Of a stretch of 64,000 nucleotides of DNA, positions 1 through 44,636 are shown in pieces. The notes beneath the pieces are model-generated. The model was not told where the DNA came from. It saw only the letters and a program-made list of their open reading frames with translations, and made no database searches. Position numbers and translations under genes: made by a program. Numbering within the stretch: position 1 is the first letter of the stretch; each line of letters opens with the position of its first letter. This stretch comes from Aptenodytes patagonicus (taxonomy: Eukaryota > Chordata > Aves > Sphenisciformes > Spheniscidae): assembly GCF_965638725.1 (NCBI RefSeq), contig NC_134951.1, forward strand, positions 70,393,568 to 70,457,567, read 5' to 3'.

Positions 1-3000
1 TAGCGCACACTTAATTGTTCAGCAAGTAACACAACATGTGAAGAAATAATACCTACGATGTGATTTATATCTCTTCAGGCAAAGACACTGAGAACTGGAT
101 CATCTGCCTTCACTTGTTATACTGCAACACATGAACAGCCACAGGATCTGAAAACTGTGGCGAGTTAGGACACACTGAGAATACGTACCCTGGAAACAAA
201 AGGTATGTCTGATCTATCAGTCAAGCACGAGTTTGAATTGCTTTTAAAACTAAACACATGCGTGATGTATTAACATACACATCCTGCGGTGGAGAGGACC
301 TTTGAGGCTCTGAGCTTGTGTGTGCTGGGCAGGTCAAGCACGGTGTGGTCACCAAAGCCCGGCTTGGTTGCTGTACACTCACTGTAGGGAGCAGGGGTGT
401 GCAGCCAAATAAATACAGTCCGACTCCAGTGGGATATAGATACGTTAAGCTAGCAGGACTTCTAGGGGAAGAGGGGAGGGGAGGGTGGGCAGAGAGAAGT
501 GATTTTTATAGCTGGTGGGGTTTCCCACTATGAGCCTACCTGGAGTAGTGAAGCCATCTGCCAACACAAGCATCGGCTCACCGGTTTCTAGAAAGTGGCT
601 AGAAGTGGTGGAGAGCAGAGTATACTAGAAATAGTTTTTAACAGCTAGCTCTCCCACAGTAGAAAGATTGCATCCAGTCCAATCCCAAGCTTTGGCATTC
701 CAGACTTTGTGTCTCCCCGAATACAGCATGTGTTAAAGATCAGCTACTGCAAAGATCAAGTCAAAAAACCTGGAGTATGTAGACTATGTGGCTCGTTATG
801 ATTACATCTCCTTGCGTCTTGCTCTCTACCTTGAAGGAAAAGGGTACAGATCTTCTGGTGTGACCTGCTATGGAGGGTAGAACCAGTTCAGTCTGTTTGT
901 TCTCCTTCAGCCTCCAGAAATAGCTGAAGAGCAGAAACCTGGTCTCCACCATGTTCCGTGGCTGCATGGGTCATTTTTTTAATTAGTTCAAACTCACAGT
1001 ATTTATTTTTCCTCCAACTCCACCGCACCCCTTTTTCTTGCCTTTTCCCAAAGTAATTAATTTAAAAACAAACATGTTTTTAGCAAAAGGAAGTTAGAAG
1101 ATAAACGTATTGGAAATAGGACTGTTTTCTTTCCTTGTAAGCAAAACAGCCTCCCATGTGTGCCCTCCACATTTCCCAGGATCAAGGCTTTAATGATGTT
1201 GCATATTAGCATTTTGCATTTGTGGCACTTTGACTTGCCATATCTTTTGTGTTTGTTTGAGTTTTTCTTTCCCATGCCATTTTTTTCCTATTCCTCTCTA
1301 TTTCTGATCTTTTTATTTTGTCAGGAAGGAGATAAATGCACTCTATAGGCCAAATTGAAATATCAATTGGATATTTCATAGATTGCATGAAACACTATTC
1401 CTGGAGGGTGCTACTTGGAAAGTGTTAAGGCAATGGTAGCCTAGTTCAGCCAAGTTGCTAAGTGGTAGGGTTCTCGCACACAGTATACCTCAACTGTCTG
1501 CAAGAGGGTTCTTAAGCTCATTCACGAGTTCAAACCTTGTGTGCCACCTAAACAGCTTATGGCACCTACGCTGCATGGCCACAGGCTTTATTCTGGAGAT
1601 CTCTGAAGGGAAAAGTCCAGGCATGCTCACCACCCTAATGTGTGTCGAAGGTGGCCTGGATGAGTCAGGTATGGGCAGACTATATTTCAGCATGCCAGCA
1701 TGTGCAGCAAGGCCTGCTCTTCATCTGTAGAGTGTGGGTGGCCCAAAGTGCCCACAAGATACGCAGTGGAGTTGAAAGATGGATGGTATAGAAGGAAGGT
1801 TGGAGGGGTGGATCACAGAACTTACTATGCTCTTCACTTCATGATGCTTTCAGACATAACAGGGCTTAAAAACCTTCCCAGGTTCCTTGCCTCAGTTTGG
1901 GAGAGTCTCCAAATCCCACCGAGAATCCTTTATGCTGATGATTTTGTTGATCAATCTGCTCAGGTCCTAAACGTTACTGTTCTAAATTATCAAGCTGTGT
2001 GCTTATGAAGAAGCAATATAGTGAGGGTCTTTTGCTTAATGGGACTCAGGTGCACAACTGCATTGTACTTACGTTTCCATGGGAAGCAAAAGTGGAGAAT
2101 CCTTTGCTTACAAAATGGTGGACAAGCAGAAACTGAGAGCTATGAGGAAATGTCTGGGAACCGCTGGCAGTACAGTTCAGGAAGGAAAGCACAGGGTGTT
2201 ATGTGATTCCTGTGCACGGTCATCTGTTGTACAAGCTATAAACCCTGTGGACCTTAAGGATGTCTCTTTTGAGTTCTAAAGTCCTGTAACTAATCTGAGT
2301 CATTTGCACAGCTGAACAGACTCAAGGTCTCTTAAGTAAATTGGAAATACCTATAATTCTGCAGGAAATTAGGGAACAGTTAGGTAGTCCCATAGCAGAG
2401 GAAGAAATAAAAAGGAGTCATAAAACCTCTGGTCTCTGGGAAAGCTCTGGGCGAAGATGACTTTCTAATAGAATTTTCTAAACTCTTGCAGTCTCACTTG
2501 GCTCCTGTCATACGGAAAAATTTTCATAAGGCCAACGCAAAAGGGTTCCATTTCAGCATTAATTGCAGTGTTGGGTTTTCTTAACTCTCTTTCCTAGGAA
2601 ATAACTCACTGATGCACCATTTGCAATAATTAAATTACAGGCCAATTCTTTTGACTAATGTGACTCAGAAGACACAGGTTAAAATAGTATCTAGAAAATG
2701 TCTGAACAGCATACCTTATGGACAAGAACTTAGCATATATCTTGAGGTTCACATTAATCAGAAAGCTGCTACAGAGTCTATAGGCCTGTTATTATAATTT
2801 GCTATTTTTAAAATTCTCTGAAGTAATCAGAAAATCAACCAGCTCAACATCCCTAAAGAGAGCAGCTTCCCACCCACCAGCAGCGGCTGATTTCACTGTT
2901 GACATAAAAACCATGAAGATCTCAGTCTAGTGTTCTGCCATGTAATTGTATCCTTAATTTTGGCCTTGTTGAAAGTCTGCTGGAAAAATGAGCTTGTGTG

Positions 3001-6000
3001 TCCTCATTAGAAGCAATTCATATGTAAATCATTTAAGTTTGGTTTGGTTTTTTGTTGTTGTTTTTTTTTAAAAACTTAAAGAAAGTGTCCCTGTGACTCA
3101 AACATTCTGCAGGCTTTTGCTCCTCTTGTGGCTCCTGTGTGGCTGTGACTCTGGGCAAATCTGATGCAGAGTGAGAGGGTTGCTGGCCACGCTCTTGGCT
3201 TCTCTTGCCTTAGCTGTTGGAGATAGCACCTGTCAAGAGACTTTACCTTTTGCCAACCTTGGTTTAGTCATTGAAAGGACGTGAGATGAAACCGTGCACT
3301 CTTCTACATGCTTGTGCCTGGCGTACACTGGTGGAAGGTGCTTCCCTCTCTTCAGTCAATAGTAGCCATCTAGTTATCAGCTTTTCTGCATATTGGAAGG
3401 TTTAATTTTTGCTCTTTTGTGTGCAAAAATAAGCTGAAGTGGCAGCTTAGCGGTAGTGGAATGACATCCTAGTATTAAAATAGAATGACTTTGAAAAGAC
3501 CTTAAATAAACAACAGTCAAATGAGTGCTCTGGACCTTTATCAATAAAACTGATGAAGAAGCATATGAGGTAACAGCCAAGTGCTTATCTAAGAGTACAA
3601 CTTTGATAAAGTTTGGGCACCTATTTCTTCTGAGTATTTCTGGAGTTGGAAATGGAAGTTATCATAAGTATGCTATTGAAAGTGTTGACAGCAATTTGAA
3701 GGTGTAAAGGAATATCACATCTTTACCATGATTTCTATGCTTTTGAGTTGGATGAGCTGAGTCCCTTCACACTCTTAACGGTTCCTAAAATATAATGTCT
3801 GAGGTATTTGTCTCTAAGAAAGCTGAGCCTTTGTTGCTCATGAATAAATTTTCAACTATTGCTGAAGGTGTTCGGAGCTTCCCTTTGGCACGTTCTTATT
3901 GTAGATACATAAAAATGTAGACAAGTGGGACTAGGCAGCAGATGATGTAATTCAAGTTGATTTAAAAATTGTTTGTCAAAACCCTCTTTTTTTCTTGTAT
4001 AAAGAATTCTACAGGGAAAGGTAGCAGGGAAAAAAATAAAGGTAGAGTCCAAGGTAATCTGAGAGGCAGGTAATTGTTTATTGTTCATGAATTGTCCAGT
4101 TCTTTGCAAAAATAATCCTATAGCCGCTAGAAATCTGACCTTGTGCCCAGAAAATGTGTAAAAGCACAGCTGGTCCTGTCTGGGCTGGAAATTGGCTTTA
4201 AGACTAATGGCAAAGACTTTATTTCAAGAGAGTATTTAGCTTTAAAAAATTAATAGGGGCTGCATGTTCCAAATGTCATCTGTCAATTTAACAAATGACA
4301 ACTGTATACACATCTTAATGCCAGACTGCTGTTTCATTAGGCTCCTTGTGGGTTATTCCTTCTTGGTAGCTGGCGTTATTCTAGCTGGAGCGGCAGAAAG
4401 GCAGGAGGGCAGAGGCTCCTCACTGCTGCTGCTCCTCAGCTACGTGGCACGGCTCCTCGCTGCTTTTGGGGGGCGGCAGGAGAGGAAAGAGGGTGCAAAA
4501 TGGGAAACCGCTGGACAAGATCGATAGGGAGGCACGTTCCTTGGTACAGTCAGGTTGAGCTCGGCACGGGACCAGACACAAAGATATCTTGGAGTTAGGT
4601 TTGTAACTACAGCCTCGGCACACAGGCAAGTGCTGATGGCTGCTGAATAGCGTTGCCCGATGGTGGTCTGAAATCTGAAATGGACAGGCAGCTGCTCCAA
4701 ATGGGAGCACTCTGTAGCTCTGCCGCAAGGTATAAAGGAGGATTAAAGACTTGCCCTACCTTGACTAAGACCTGCAGGAACGAACTGAATAAACTTTCAG
4801 TACAACACAGTGAAGTGAGCGAGCACTAAGGAAACAGCCACGGCACAGGGTTAAGGTAAAGATGGGAAACGGACGAGTCTGAGCCGCTTCACTTGGCCCA
4901 GCTCCAACCCATGGCAGTGCCATTCCCTCACTGCCAGGACTCTGTAAATCCACAGGTTGAACCTCCTCGAGCTGCAGCTGCCCACACCAAAGTTGCCAGC
5001 TCTTGCCCGTGGTGGAAATGCTATTGAAGTGCCCCACGTTGTACGTAATCAAGGTTTTGTTGTGACCGTGGCCGAGACCTTTCAGCCCTCCCCATTGTCA
5101 CTGGCAGCTCAAGCATCCTGATGGAGCTCCCTGATGGGATAAACACATTTAAACATTAAAAAGTGCACTAAACAGGTATAGTTTTGAATGATTCATTCAG
5201 GCTGGTGCTGCCAGTACAAGTGCTGCACAGCATGACTGGAAAGAAGTTGCAAAGGGTAAGATAATTAATTTCTTAAAAAAAATCAAGTATTTGCTGTCTC
5301 CAGGGTCAGGTTTGGTAATAACAGGCTTGCCACTACACAAGCGGAGGGTTTCCTTGCTGGGGAGCTCTGGGTGTACGGGTGAGGCTGGAGCCATAGGAGG
5401 GCAGCTAGGTAATTTTGTTCCCAGGCTAAACTGACTTCATTTGCTTGTACCATGGCATTCAGGGGAGTTCATGCTGTGATTTGTAAACCACAGGTAACAT
5501 GAACTACTCTCCCTCTATCCCACAGCACTCCCACTAGGAAGCTGCTTCTCCTCGGGAGTCTCCCTGCTCAAGGGTGAGGGGCTCAGTAAATGAGCTGCTG
5601 CATTCAGCGCCTCGCTGGGAGGCTTTTGGGAAGGGAATATTGTGTTGGGTCCTCACAAAGTGCTGGCACACGTGCCGACACGTCTGTGCAGAGGCAGCAG
5701 AGGGGGTGTGCTGGGGAGTTAGGAGCAGAGTTTACCACAAGTCCAGTCTCCTACAACCTCTTGTCCCGCTCAAATTTGTCAAGATTTTTTTTCAAGAAAA
5801 GCAAGGTTTGCAGGGAGATGGTATATACAAACACGTACTTACTTATTTTCGTTTTACTTCCATTAGGTGTGTGGAAAAAGCTGGTAAGCTTTTGAACTCG
5901 GTGTCCCTACAGCTGGCGGTTGAAAAGCTTGCCTGTTTTTTCCGATGGTATCATTTGGCTTAGTAAAAGATACTGCCTCTCCCTACAAACCTTGTTTCTC

Positions 6001-9000
6001 TTGCACAATATGGCTGCACAGATAATGGCAGTTGTTTATATCCTCACAAATTAATGCGACTGTAATGGCTACCTCTCAGACTTCAAAAGAGAAAGTAGGA
6101 ACCGAAGTCATGGGGAGCGTCAATTTTTATTACACTGCCTCCTTGCACGTAGAGAAAGCTCTGAAGGTTAGAGAAGTGCCACGACGAACCTTCCGCCGTA
6201 TGTAAATGTGAAATCCTGACACCACAAAAATCAGTGGCCAGGCAATTTCCCCTCCAAGAGCAGTACAATCTGAGTCACTTCTTAATTTCAGAAGCTGTCC
6301 CTGCTTTATCCAGCAACACAGGTGGCCCCCACAAGCGCCACAGTAGCTGAGGCTGGTGAGTGCGACTGTAGCTGAGGTCAGTGCATCGCTCTTCAGCCAG
6401 AAAGCAGCAACAAGTCCAAGTCACTGCCCCTGGGAAGGGCAGAGTTAATTATACCACGCTAAATGTTCAGGTCTACAGAGCCCTTCATTTTATTTTATCC
6501 CCCCTCCCTTTTTTTTTAATCGCTTAGATTTTTTTTTTAAAGACAAAAGGAAGGCACCATGTGAAAACATCACTATGGAAACATCACGGGCTCACTTGTA
6601 CTTGCCTGCCAAGTGACTACCTAACTGAAGTTTTACATCCTATTGGATCACTGTTGGCCATCTGCTCTCCTTCAAACTTCTCCGAATTCCTTATTTCCCT
6701 GAAATGTTCATTTTTAGAAAGGAGGGAGGAGGAGGCATGGGGAGAATCCAGCATTCTTGGCTAGCACAGAGCTATTGTGAAAAAGGAAGATAAACTCACT
6801 TTGGGGCAGCCCCTAAAAAGACTAAGATCCATGTTTTGCAAAGTAATTTCATAGAAAATACCCCGTTTCTAGATGCACTTTAATGATAAGAGTATATATT
6901 GGCAGCCACAAGGCAAAACAAATAAACAGCTGCTTCTAGTACTCTCACACTAATTGTCTTCCTCTCCCCTTCTCTCATTTAGTGTCAAACGTATTTTCTT
7001 CTAAAATGTAACAGTTACTGCCTACACTGGAGCTGTTGGCTGCAGGCTCCGCAGCCTTGCTCCAAATCAAACACAGAAATAGATTTCCTGCCAAGCACTG
7101 GGGAAGTTTGAAGACTTCGGTTTTTCAAAATATAATCTTTTTATCAGTGCCCTGAGCCTGCCAAAGGTAATTATGGGCCATGGCGCATTTACATTAATGC
7201 ATAGGACCTACAGACATTTCAAAAGCTTAATGGAGAAACTCAATAAATGTACATATCAAAAAGTAAATTAATTAAGCTGTCATGTAAAGATATCACTTAA
7301 TTTCGCAGAGCGGAAGGCACTCTTAATGGGAATGGAATGGATCAGTGAGCATTTCAAAACCCAAAGCTATAATTTAAATTCAGGCTTTCCTCTAGTGTGG
7401 AAGTCACAAGACATACTTATTATAGCCTTGGATTGTCAATTGTAATCGGTTTAGCAGAGACAAAGCCGTGTTGTTTTGCTTCCTTGCCCTCCTAGCTGGT
7501 TCAATATATTTTGATGTCAGACTATTGACAAGCAAACCAAAGGCTGAAATAAAATCATGTTTGCCTGTGATGAACTGGCAAAAATGCAGTCCAAGGTAAA
7601 CGTAACGCTGAAGCGTACGTATTTATTTATCAAGCAGCAAGGGAAAAATGGTGATGTGAAGCATTTAAACTTCTTTAAATAAACCAGTTGAATATATTTA
7701 CTGCTGCTCTTGAGGCCTGCTATGTGGCAACATAGACACGAATAGATAAAAATAAGTAAAAGCACTGTGAACATGAATAGCATCATTTATAAGCTGCTGC
7801 TCTGAGTTTTCCAGGCGGCAGTAACAATTAAAGTTGTTGCTCTTGACGCTCTTCTGGGGCTAGAGCCATAAGCCTGAGACCTAGGTCCCCAGCAAGCAGA
7901 CAGTAACGCTTCTTCCAGGCTGTGCAACCCATCAGTTCTTGATTCCCGGGGTGCCTCTGGCATGGTTTGCTGCAGGATTTTATCTGGTAGCAACAGTTAC
8001 AAACCAAGCCTATCCTTCCACAGTCATGAGCAACTGTCTCCTCCGCGCTGAATAAGCGTTCCAAGAACAGTTCAATTCTTTTTCTGACATTCCTCTTTCT
8101 GTATTCTCCCATTTTCTTTCTTGTTAAGTTCATTTTCTGATCTGGAGCACTGAAACTGGTCAGCTCATTGGGTTATAACTGTCGTAGCTGCCTCCTGCCT
8201 TCTTCCAGCCCCCGCATTGAGCTTAGCCGTGGAGATGTTTCTCTGAGCCTGAACCTAGAGCCTTCTGCCCAGGATCTCCGTAACTTCTTGTGGAGCGCTC
8301 AAGTTTGTGAATCCGACTCTAAACAGCGCTGCCAAACTCAAAACTCATGGTTAGGAAGAGCTGCAGCACATCAGACGGGGACAACTGCCCCAGGCACACC
8401 TCGGAGGGTAGTGGCAAGTGGAGGGCAACAGGACCAGCCCCTGCGGGCTCCTGCTGCCAGAGCTGCTGCTACCGTGGTGGGAGCCTGGCTGTTTGCAGGG
8501 AGGGAGGACAGCACTGCCTGGGGGGAGAGAGGAGGAGACAGCCACACGTGTGCCAGCTGTCGAGATGGCGTGCCATGGCTCTGATGAGCGGCTTGTCTTC
8601 AAACATGAGTTAATTTCTTTCTTTTATAAAAAAATACCTCGTATCTGTATTTGTTCTTACATAAGTAATAGGATTTTAAGGAGAATGGGCTACAGTTTTG
8701 CTTTAAGTGTAATCTTTAGTAGTTTGTTCCCCAAGATAATTATTATACTTAAAAAAAAAAAAGCCAAACCAAAAACATCACACATCCAAATGTGCCTCTT
8801 AATACTAGGTTTTTTGCTCACACATTACACTATATAGTAAACAGAAGCATCTTTTATGACCTTTCTGTAATACAATAGTTTTTAGCTTGCTATGCTATTC
8901 CTCTTTCATGCCCCTTTTCTAAGATGCGCATTATTACCCTTGATCACTCTTAAGAGAAATTTTTATTTTTGTCACCCTCTTCAGTCTCCTTTGGCTTTGA

Positions 9001-9620
9001 GCGGGACTTAAACTGTTTTCTAAGTGACAGGTTACCACTGACTGCTGTCACAAAATATTTCTGTTCCACTTTTAAGGACCACAGAATCGGACACAGCTTT
9101 TAAAGTGTGTTTTGTCCTACTACCAGTAATCTTTCTACGTATTTACATGGCTCCTACTGTCACACTATCCAAATGCTAACAACATTCTTCTTTGAAAGAA
9201 GGCAGTGGGAAAGGAGAGCATTCTTAGCCACTCTGCAGAAGAACAAGTGCTGAGAGATTTAGGTCCTGGTCCGAAATGATATGTAGGCTCCAATCCCTAC
9301 TGTCACTGATGTCAGTGGCAAGCCAGAAGTCTAACATCTTCCTTTAATTTGGACTTCAGTGATTTCTTCAAGGTGTAAGAAAATTATGGTCCAGTTGAGA
9401 ACTGAATGTATGTATCTGTATAGATAAATAGCTATCTTGTATCACCAGCCAAATACCATAACCACAGGTGTGACCATTTCTTTCCAATAAAGCCATCGCA
9501 GTCATTAAAAATGGTCTTTTCCTAAATAGCTTTTCCAGCTTAGCTGTCTGGTTCATGAGCCCTCGCAGCTCCAAAGCTGATGAAATCTACAAACACAGTC
9601 ATAACTTCTTTTGCTTATGG
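1..9620. other. Gene-poor intergenic region left of ADAT2
   Basis: I find no exon of a recognisable gene here. ORFs are short, overlap on both strands and lack splice-site context. The neighbour expected from human gene order is AIG1, but I see none of its coding sequence. The stretch holds an L1-like relic near 2.34-2.80 kb, short A/T runs, and several conserved-looking AT-rich blocks without an obvious role, for example 7150-7440. The rest is unique-looking sequence to which I can assign nothing. Confidence 0.6.
2341..2800 (+). mobile_element. Decayed L1-type LINE fragment, ORF2 reverse-transcriptase region
   Basis: Conceptual translation in two frames gives landmarks of the L1-clade reverse transcriptase in the right order. 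The first is a segment ending in IAEEEIK (about 2341-2412). The next, after a frame change near 2412-2418, is SGKALGEDDFLIEFSKLL (about 2435-2488), matching the L1 pattern GKxPGxDGFxxEFYK, followed by HLAPV. The last is NYRPILLTN (from 2633), matching NYRPISLLN. Stops and frameshifts interrupt it, so it is a dead fragment. The catalytic YADD block is not seen downstream, so it was truncated or lost. The pattern differs from CR1, the usual avian LINE. Basis: motifs read by eye plus family knowledge. Confidence 0.6.
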
Positions 9621-9627
9621 AAAGGTC

Positions 9628-10408
9628 TGCCAGTTTTGGCTGGGGCAGAGTTAATTTTCTTCACAGTAGCTAGTATGGAGCTCTGTTTTGGATTTGTGCT
9701 GGAAACAGTGCTGATAACACAGGGATGTTTTAGTTACTGCTGAGCAGTGCTTACACAGAGTCAAGGCCTTTTCTGCTTCTCACCCCACCCCACCAGCGAG
9801 TAGGCTGGGGGTGCACAAGAAGCTGGGAGGGGGCACAGCCAGGACAGCTGACCCCAGCTGACCAAAGGGACATAGAATCACAGAGGTTGGAAAAGACCTC
9901 CAAGATCATCGAGTCCAACCATCGACCCAACACCACCACCCACTAAACCATGTCCCTAAGCGCCTCATCTACTCGTCTTTTAAATACCTCCAGGGATGGG
10001 GACTCAACCACTTCCCTGGGCAGCCTGTTCCAATGTTTAACCAAACATTACATTAACCAAACCATTCCATACCATGTGATGTCATGCTCAGCATATAAAG
10101 CTGGGGGAAGAAGGAAGCGGGGGATGTTTGGAGTGATGGCGTTTGTCTTCCCAAGTAACCGTTAGGCATGATGGAGCCCTGCTTTCCTGGAGATGGCTGA
10201 ACACCTGCCTGCCCATGGGAAGCAGTGAATGAATTCCTTGTTTTACTTTGCTTGCGTGCGCAGCTTTTGCTTTACCTATTAAACTGTCTTTATCTCAACT
10301 CACAAGTTTTCTCACTTTTACTCTTCTGATTCTCTCCCCATCCCACTGGGGGGGAGTGAGCGAGCAGCTGTGTGGGGCTTAGTTGCCAGCTGGGGTTAAA
10401 CCATGACA
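9628..10408 (+). mobile_element. Solo LTR of an avian endogenous retrovirus, interrupted by a CR1
   Basis: The sequence begins TGCCAGTTTTGGCTGGGGC and ends GGGTTAAACCATGACA. It matches, in the opposite orientation, the element at 26449-27048 over nearly its whole length, once the CR1 at about 9871-10042 is taken out (about 603 versus 600 bp). It has the TG...CA ends of an LTR, a TATAAA-like box near 10095 and a run resembling a poly(A) signal region near the 3' end. No retroviral gene lies beside it, so it is a solo LTR left by recombination. An AAAGG lies near both ends, but two bases off on the left, so a target-site duplication is not certain. Confidence 0.75.
9871..10042 (-). mobile_element. 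CR1 LINE 3' fragment nested in the LTR
   Basis: This is the typical reverse complement of the avian CR1 3' end. It starts with the terminal ATAGAATCACAGAGGTTGG stretch and continues through the conserved blocks around 'AAGACCTCCAAGATCATCGA' and 'CCCTGGGCAGCCTGTTCCA'. It splits the LTR: flanking LTR sequence resumes at about 10060 with the segment that in the other LTR copy follows directly after the 'GCTGACCAAAGG' block. The CR1 therefore inserted after the LTR, and is 5'-truncated as usual for CR1. Confidence 0.85.
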
Positions 10409-10644
10409 AAAGGAAAAGACTTGAAGAGTGCTGTAATAATCAGGAGAATAGGATAGGTCACAGGCATCAGTTAAAGGAATGCTATTTCTAAACTCTGAAA
10501 ATAGCTATTATGGCAAAACCGCTACTTTCCCATGTCACTTTGTAAACAGTAAGTAAATGCACAAAATACAAACTCTAAGCTACTAGGAGCAATGGTGACA
10601 AAGTAACGCTTTGAATGCTCTTTTAAAAAACACTTTTTAAAGTA

Positions 10645-10650
10645 TTTATT
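10645..10650 (-). terminator. ADAT2: Candidate ADAT2 poly(A) signal (AATAAA)
   Basis: TTTATT on the plus strand reads AATAAA on the ADAT2 strand, about 1.2 kb downstream of the ADAT2 stop codon. Nearer ATTAAA variants lie at 11568-11573 and 11749-11754 and may be used instead. The choice cannot be settled without transcript data. Confidence 0.3.
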
Positions 10651-11842
10651 TGAAATATCTAAAAGGTTTAATTGTATTCAGTTTTTATAGTCATAGGATT
10701 CTAATCACTTTTTTACATTAAAAAAAAAAAGTTAAGGCATTTCTCACATTTCTAAACATCAGCCGAATAAACTACAAACAGTTTCATGCTTCAGGTAAGT
10801 ATCCACTAAGAGGTATATAATCAAGATTGAACTGTACTTGTGTTTTTAATTCATTAGTGGAACTGTAAGGCCCTCTTCTGGATTATAAATTACTGCATGG
10901 GCAAGCAAAGTGCATGGAAATGACAAAGCCAGCCAACGCTATGAAAAGATAAACACCTCAAAGATATTTTCTTCATACTATTGCCAATTTCATTCCCTGG
11001 TTTTCACATGTATCCGCCCATCCCAGTTACTGTAAGTTAGTAGCTGAGAGCAACTTCAACTTCTTAGCAGATTCTTAACAGTAAAGCATTTCTTGTGAAT
11101 ATTAGCGTAAGAGGAGTGGACAGTCTAAAGAGCTGTGGAGAGTTTCTCCAGAACTTTATATGAAGGCGCTGTGCAGCCAAGTGATGCTTGCTTACGCTTA
11201 TTAGCGATAGCATCCACAAACTGAGACATGTGATTCTGCATATATACCTGTCTATATATATATGTATATATATAGATACACATACATATGTATGTGACTA
11301 CCAGAAGTTATGTTTGAAAATTTGGCTTATGCTAGAGGGGGTGTAAAAAACAATGGCCTTATCTCAAATCTTCAAGGACTGTACAATTCCTTATATGCCT
11401 TTTGATTAAATATACACATAAGGACTGTGAAGGTCTTACAAATGTAACCTTCCAAGAGATTTACTGGGATTTGCCTAAGCAACCACTTACTATTGAAAAG
11501 CAAGATGCTTCTCCACAGACAGAAGGAAAGAAAATATTCTAGAATGTGCTGTACAGAATGGCATCACTTTAATGGATCCATCTGGCTGTAAACAAGTGAA
11601 CTTGAACCATAAATTTTCCTTTTTCTAAAACCAGCCACTTATTCTTCTGCTTGGTCACGTATGATAACAAGAAATCACATACATGGAAACGCAGGAACAG
11701 GTAGCAAGTATCCTATTAGTAAAACCTCTGTACAGAACATTAGACATAGTTTAATTGGACTGTACATTTTTAAAAAGAAGGACGCTGAAGAAACCTTCAT
11801 GTATCATTTTTTGGTAAGTTTCTGTCTCCCATCAGCGTAGGG

Positions 11843-43195
<31,353 letters not shown>

Positions 43196-43925
43196 ACTGC
43201 ACATTTATAGGAATAGATCCTGTATTTATAACAAATCTCTTGTGACTACTGATGAGACTTGGGTTAATTTTATAATGGTGTAGGAGTGCTAGACCAGCAG
43301 AAAGAACATTCTGAAAAAAGTGGGAGTGAGCCCATATTTGTTCTAATTCTAACAGAATTCTGTTTCAAACACCCATTAAAAATATTCTTGTTGAAAGAAT
43401 TATTGTATGTAAAGACTTTTCTATTAAAAAAGTGGTTAAACTCTTCCATAATTAATTTGATTATTTTATTGCATCTGAAAGGCATCTGGTGGCAGTATTA
43501 CAGCACATTACTAAAAAACCCATTTGTTTGCCTGGGGTGTGCAAGTTTTGGAAAAAACTAATGAGAATGATCTAAGAATAGCACAGAGTAGCAGAATGAA
43601 GTCAGGCTTCTTTCTTCTTCTCCCAAATTTTTCTTTTTATAAAGGAAAACTTTTTTCCCTTAACTTTACCAATGTTATTCCAAAGAGTCTCTCATTCTTC
43701 AGAAAGCCTTTGCCAACTGATGCACGTTCCTCTTGAACAAGCTGGGGGGGGGGTGCGCTCTCTGTTACTTAATACTAAAGGAATGTGGATTTTTAGAAGT
43801 TCTCTTGTTTATGCTGTTCAAACAGCTATGCTGTACACATTCACTTGTAAATATTTTATCTTAATTTGTATTAATTTTGAGCCCAATTGTCTGTATTGTA
43901 ATAAAATATTTTAATGTAAGATTTG
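43196..43925 (+). other. PEX3: PEX3 3' UTR with poly(A) signal
   Basis: The stop codon at 43193-43195 is followed by about 0.7 kb of AT-rich sequence ending at AATAAA (43900-43905). A second AATAAA at 44059-44064 could serve as an alternative end. ORFs in this stretch have no recognisable features. Confidence 0.65.
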
Positions 43926-44630
43926 TGCGAGTATTCACGTTACTAGCAGGAAAGGCAATAACCTCATTTGGCCCATCACCTAAAATCTTGACATAGTTGA
44001 AAGAGTAAGTTTAACTTATACAGTAATAGTTTTGCACTTGTTAACATTACTCGGGAAAAATAAACCTTTGATCCCTACACTGAAACAATTCATGCTGCTT
44101 GTTGTCCTATACCTCCCCCTCTTTGCAAACTTCGTACTGCGGGTCTGTCCCTACAAATCTTGACACGTTATGAGTCTGGGAATTTTTCAAGTTGGATGCA
44201 ATCATCTCCCCTCTGCTTAAAACGTTGTCTCTCTGCCAAAGTTGAGGATCCCTAGCAACTCCTGATTATTTCTCTTTTTTTAAAAAGTTAGTCATTGAAG
44301 TATATGTTTTGTTTAGTAGTCCGCAGAAGGCACCCTGGTAACTGTAAAAACAATGGCTGTAAACAAGAGTCAGCTTTAACCATGTAAAATCACACAAAAC
44401 AGGAAAAAAAACCCTCCCGCTTCACTTGTATCCCAATAATGGATAGAATTACTCAACAGTAGGAACAGATAAAACTAATGATTTCCATGACGAGAAGTGA
44501 AGATGTACATATGCATTGCCTCCATGCATTTGTGATGAATTCCTAACCCTTACAGGACTGTTCTTGCAGATACACTACCCTCCTCAGCTAAAACCACCAG
44601 CTGCCAGTTGTTGCACACAACTGGAAAAAG

Positions 44631-44636
44631 TTTATT
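44631..44636 (-). terminator. FUCA2: FUCA2 poly(A) signal (AATAAA on minus strand)
   Basis: TTTATT on the plus strand gives AATAAA on the FUCA2 strand, about 455 bp downstream of the stop codon at 45091-45093. It is the first canonical hexamer I find in that direction. PEX3 ends toward it from the other side, so the two genes converge with roughly 0.7 kb between signals. Confidence 0.55.

Noticed and set aside
1934-1963. ILYADDFVD reading, like a reverse-transcriptase catalytic box
   Set aside because: It lies upstream of the L1-like fragment, whereas YADD should follow NYRPI. The surrounding reading (1700-2008) shows no other reverse-transcriptase blocks, so I take it as chance.
8168-8837. 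Cluster of 83-139 codon ORFs left of ADAT2
   Set aside because: Several frames and both strands are open over the same moderately GC-rich stretch. There is no recognisable protein pattern.
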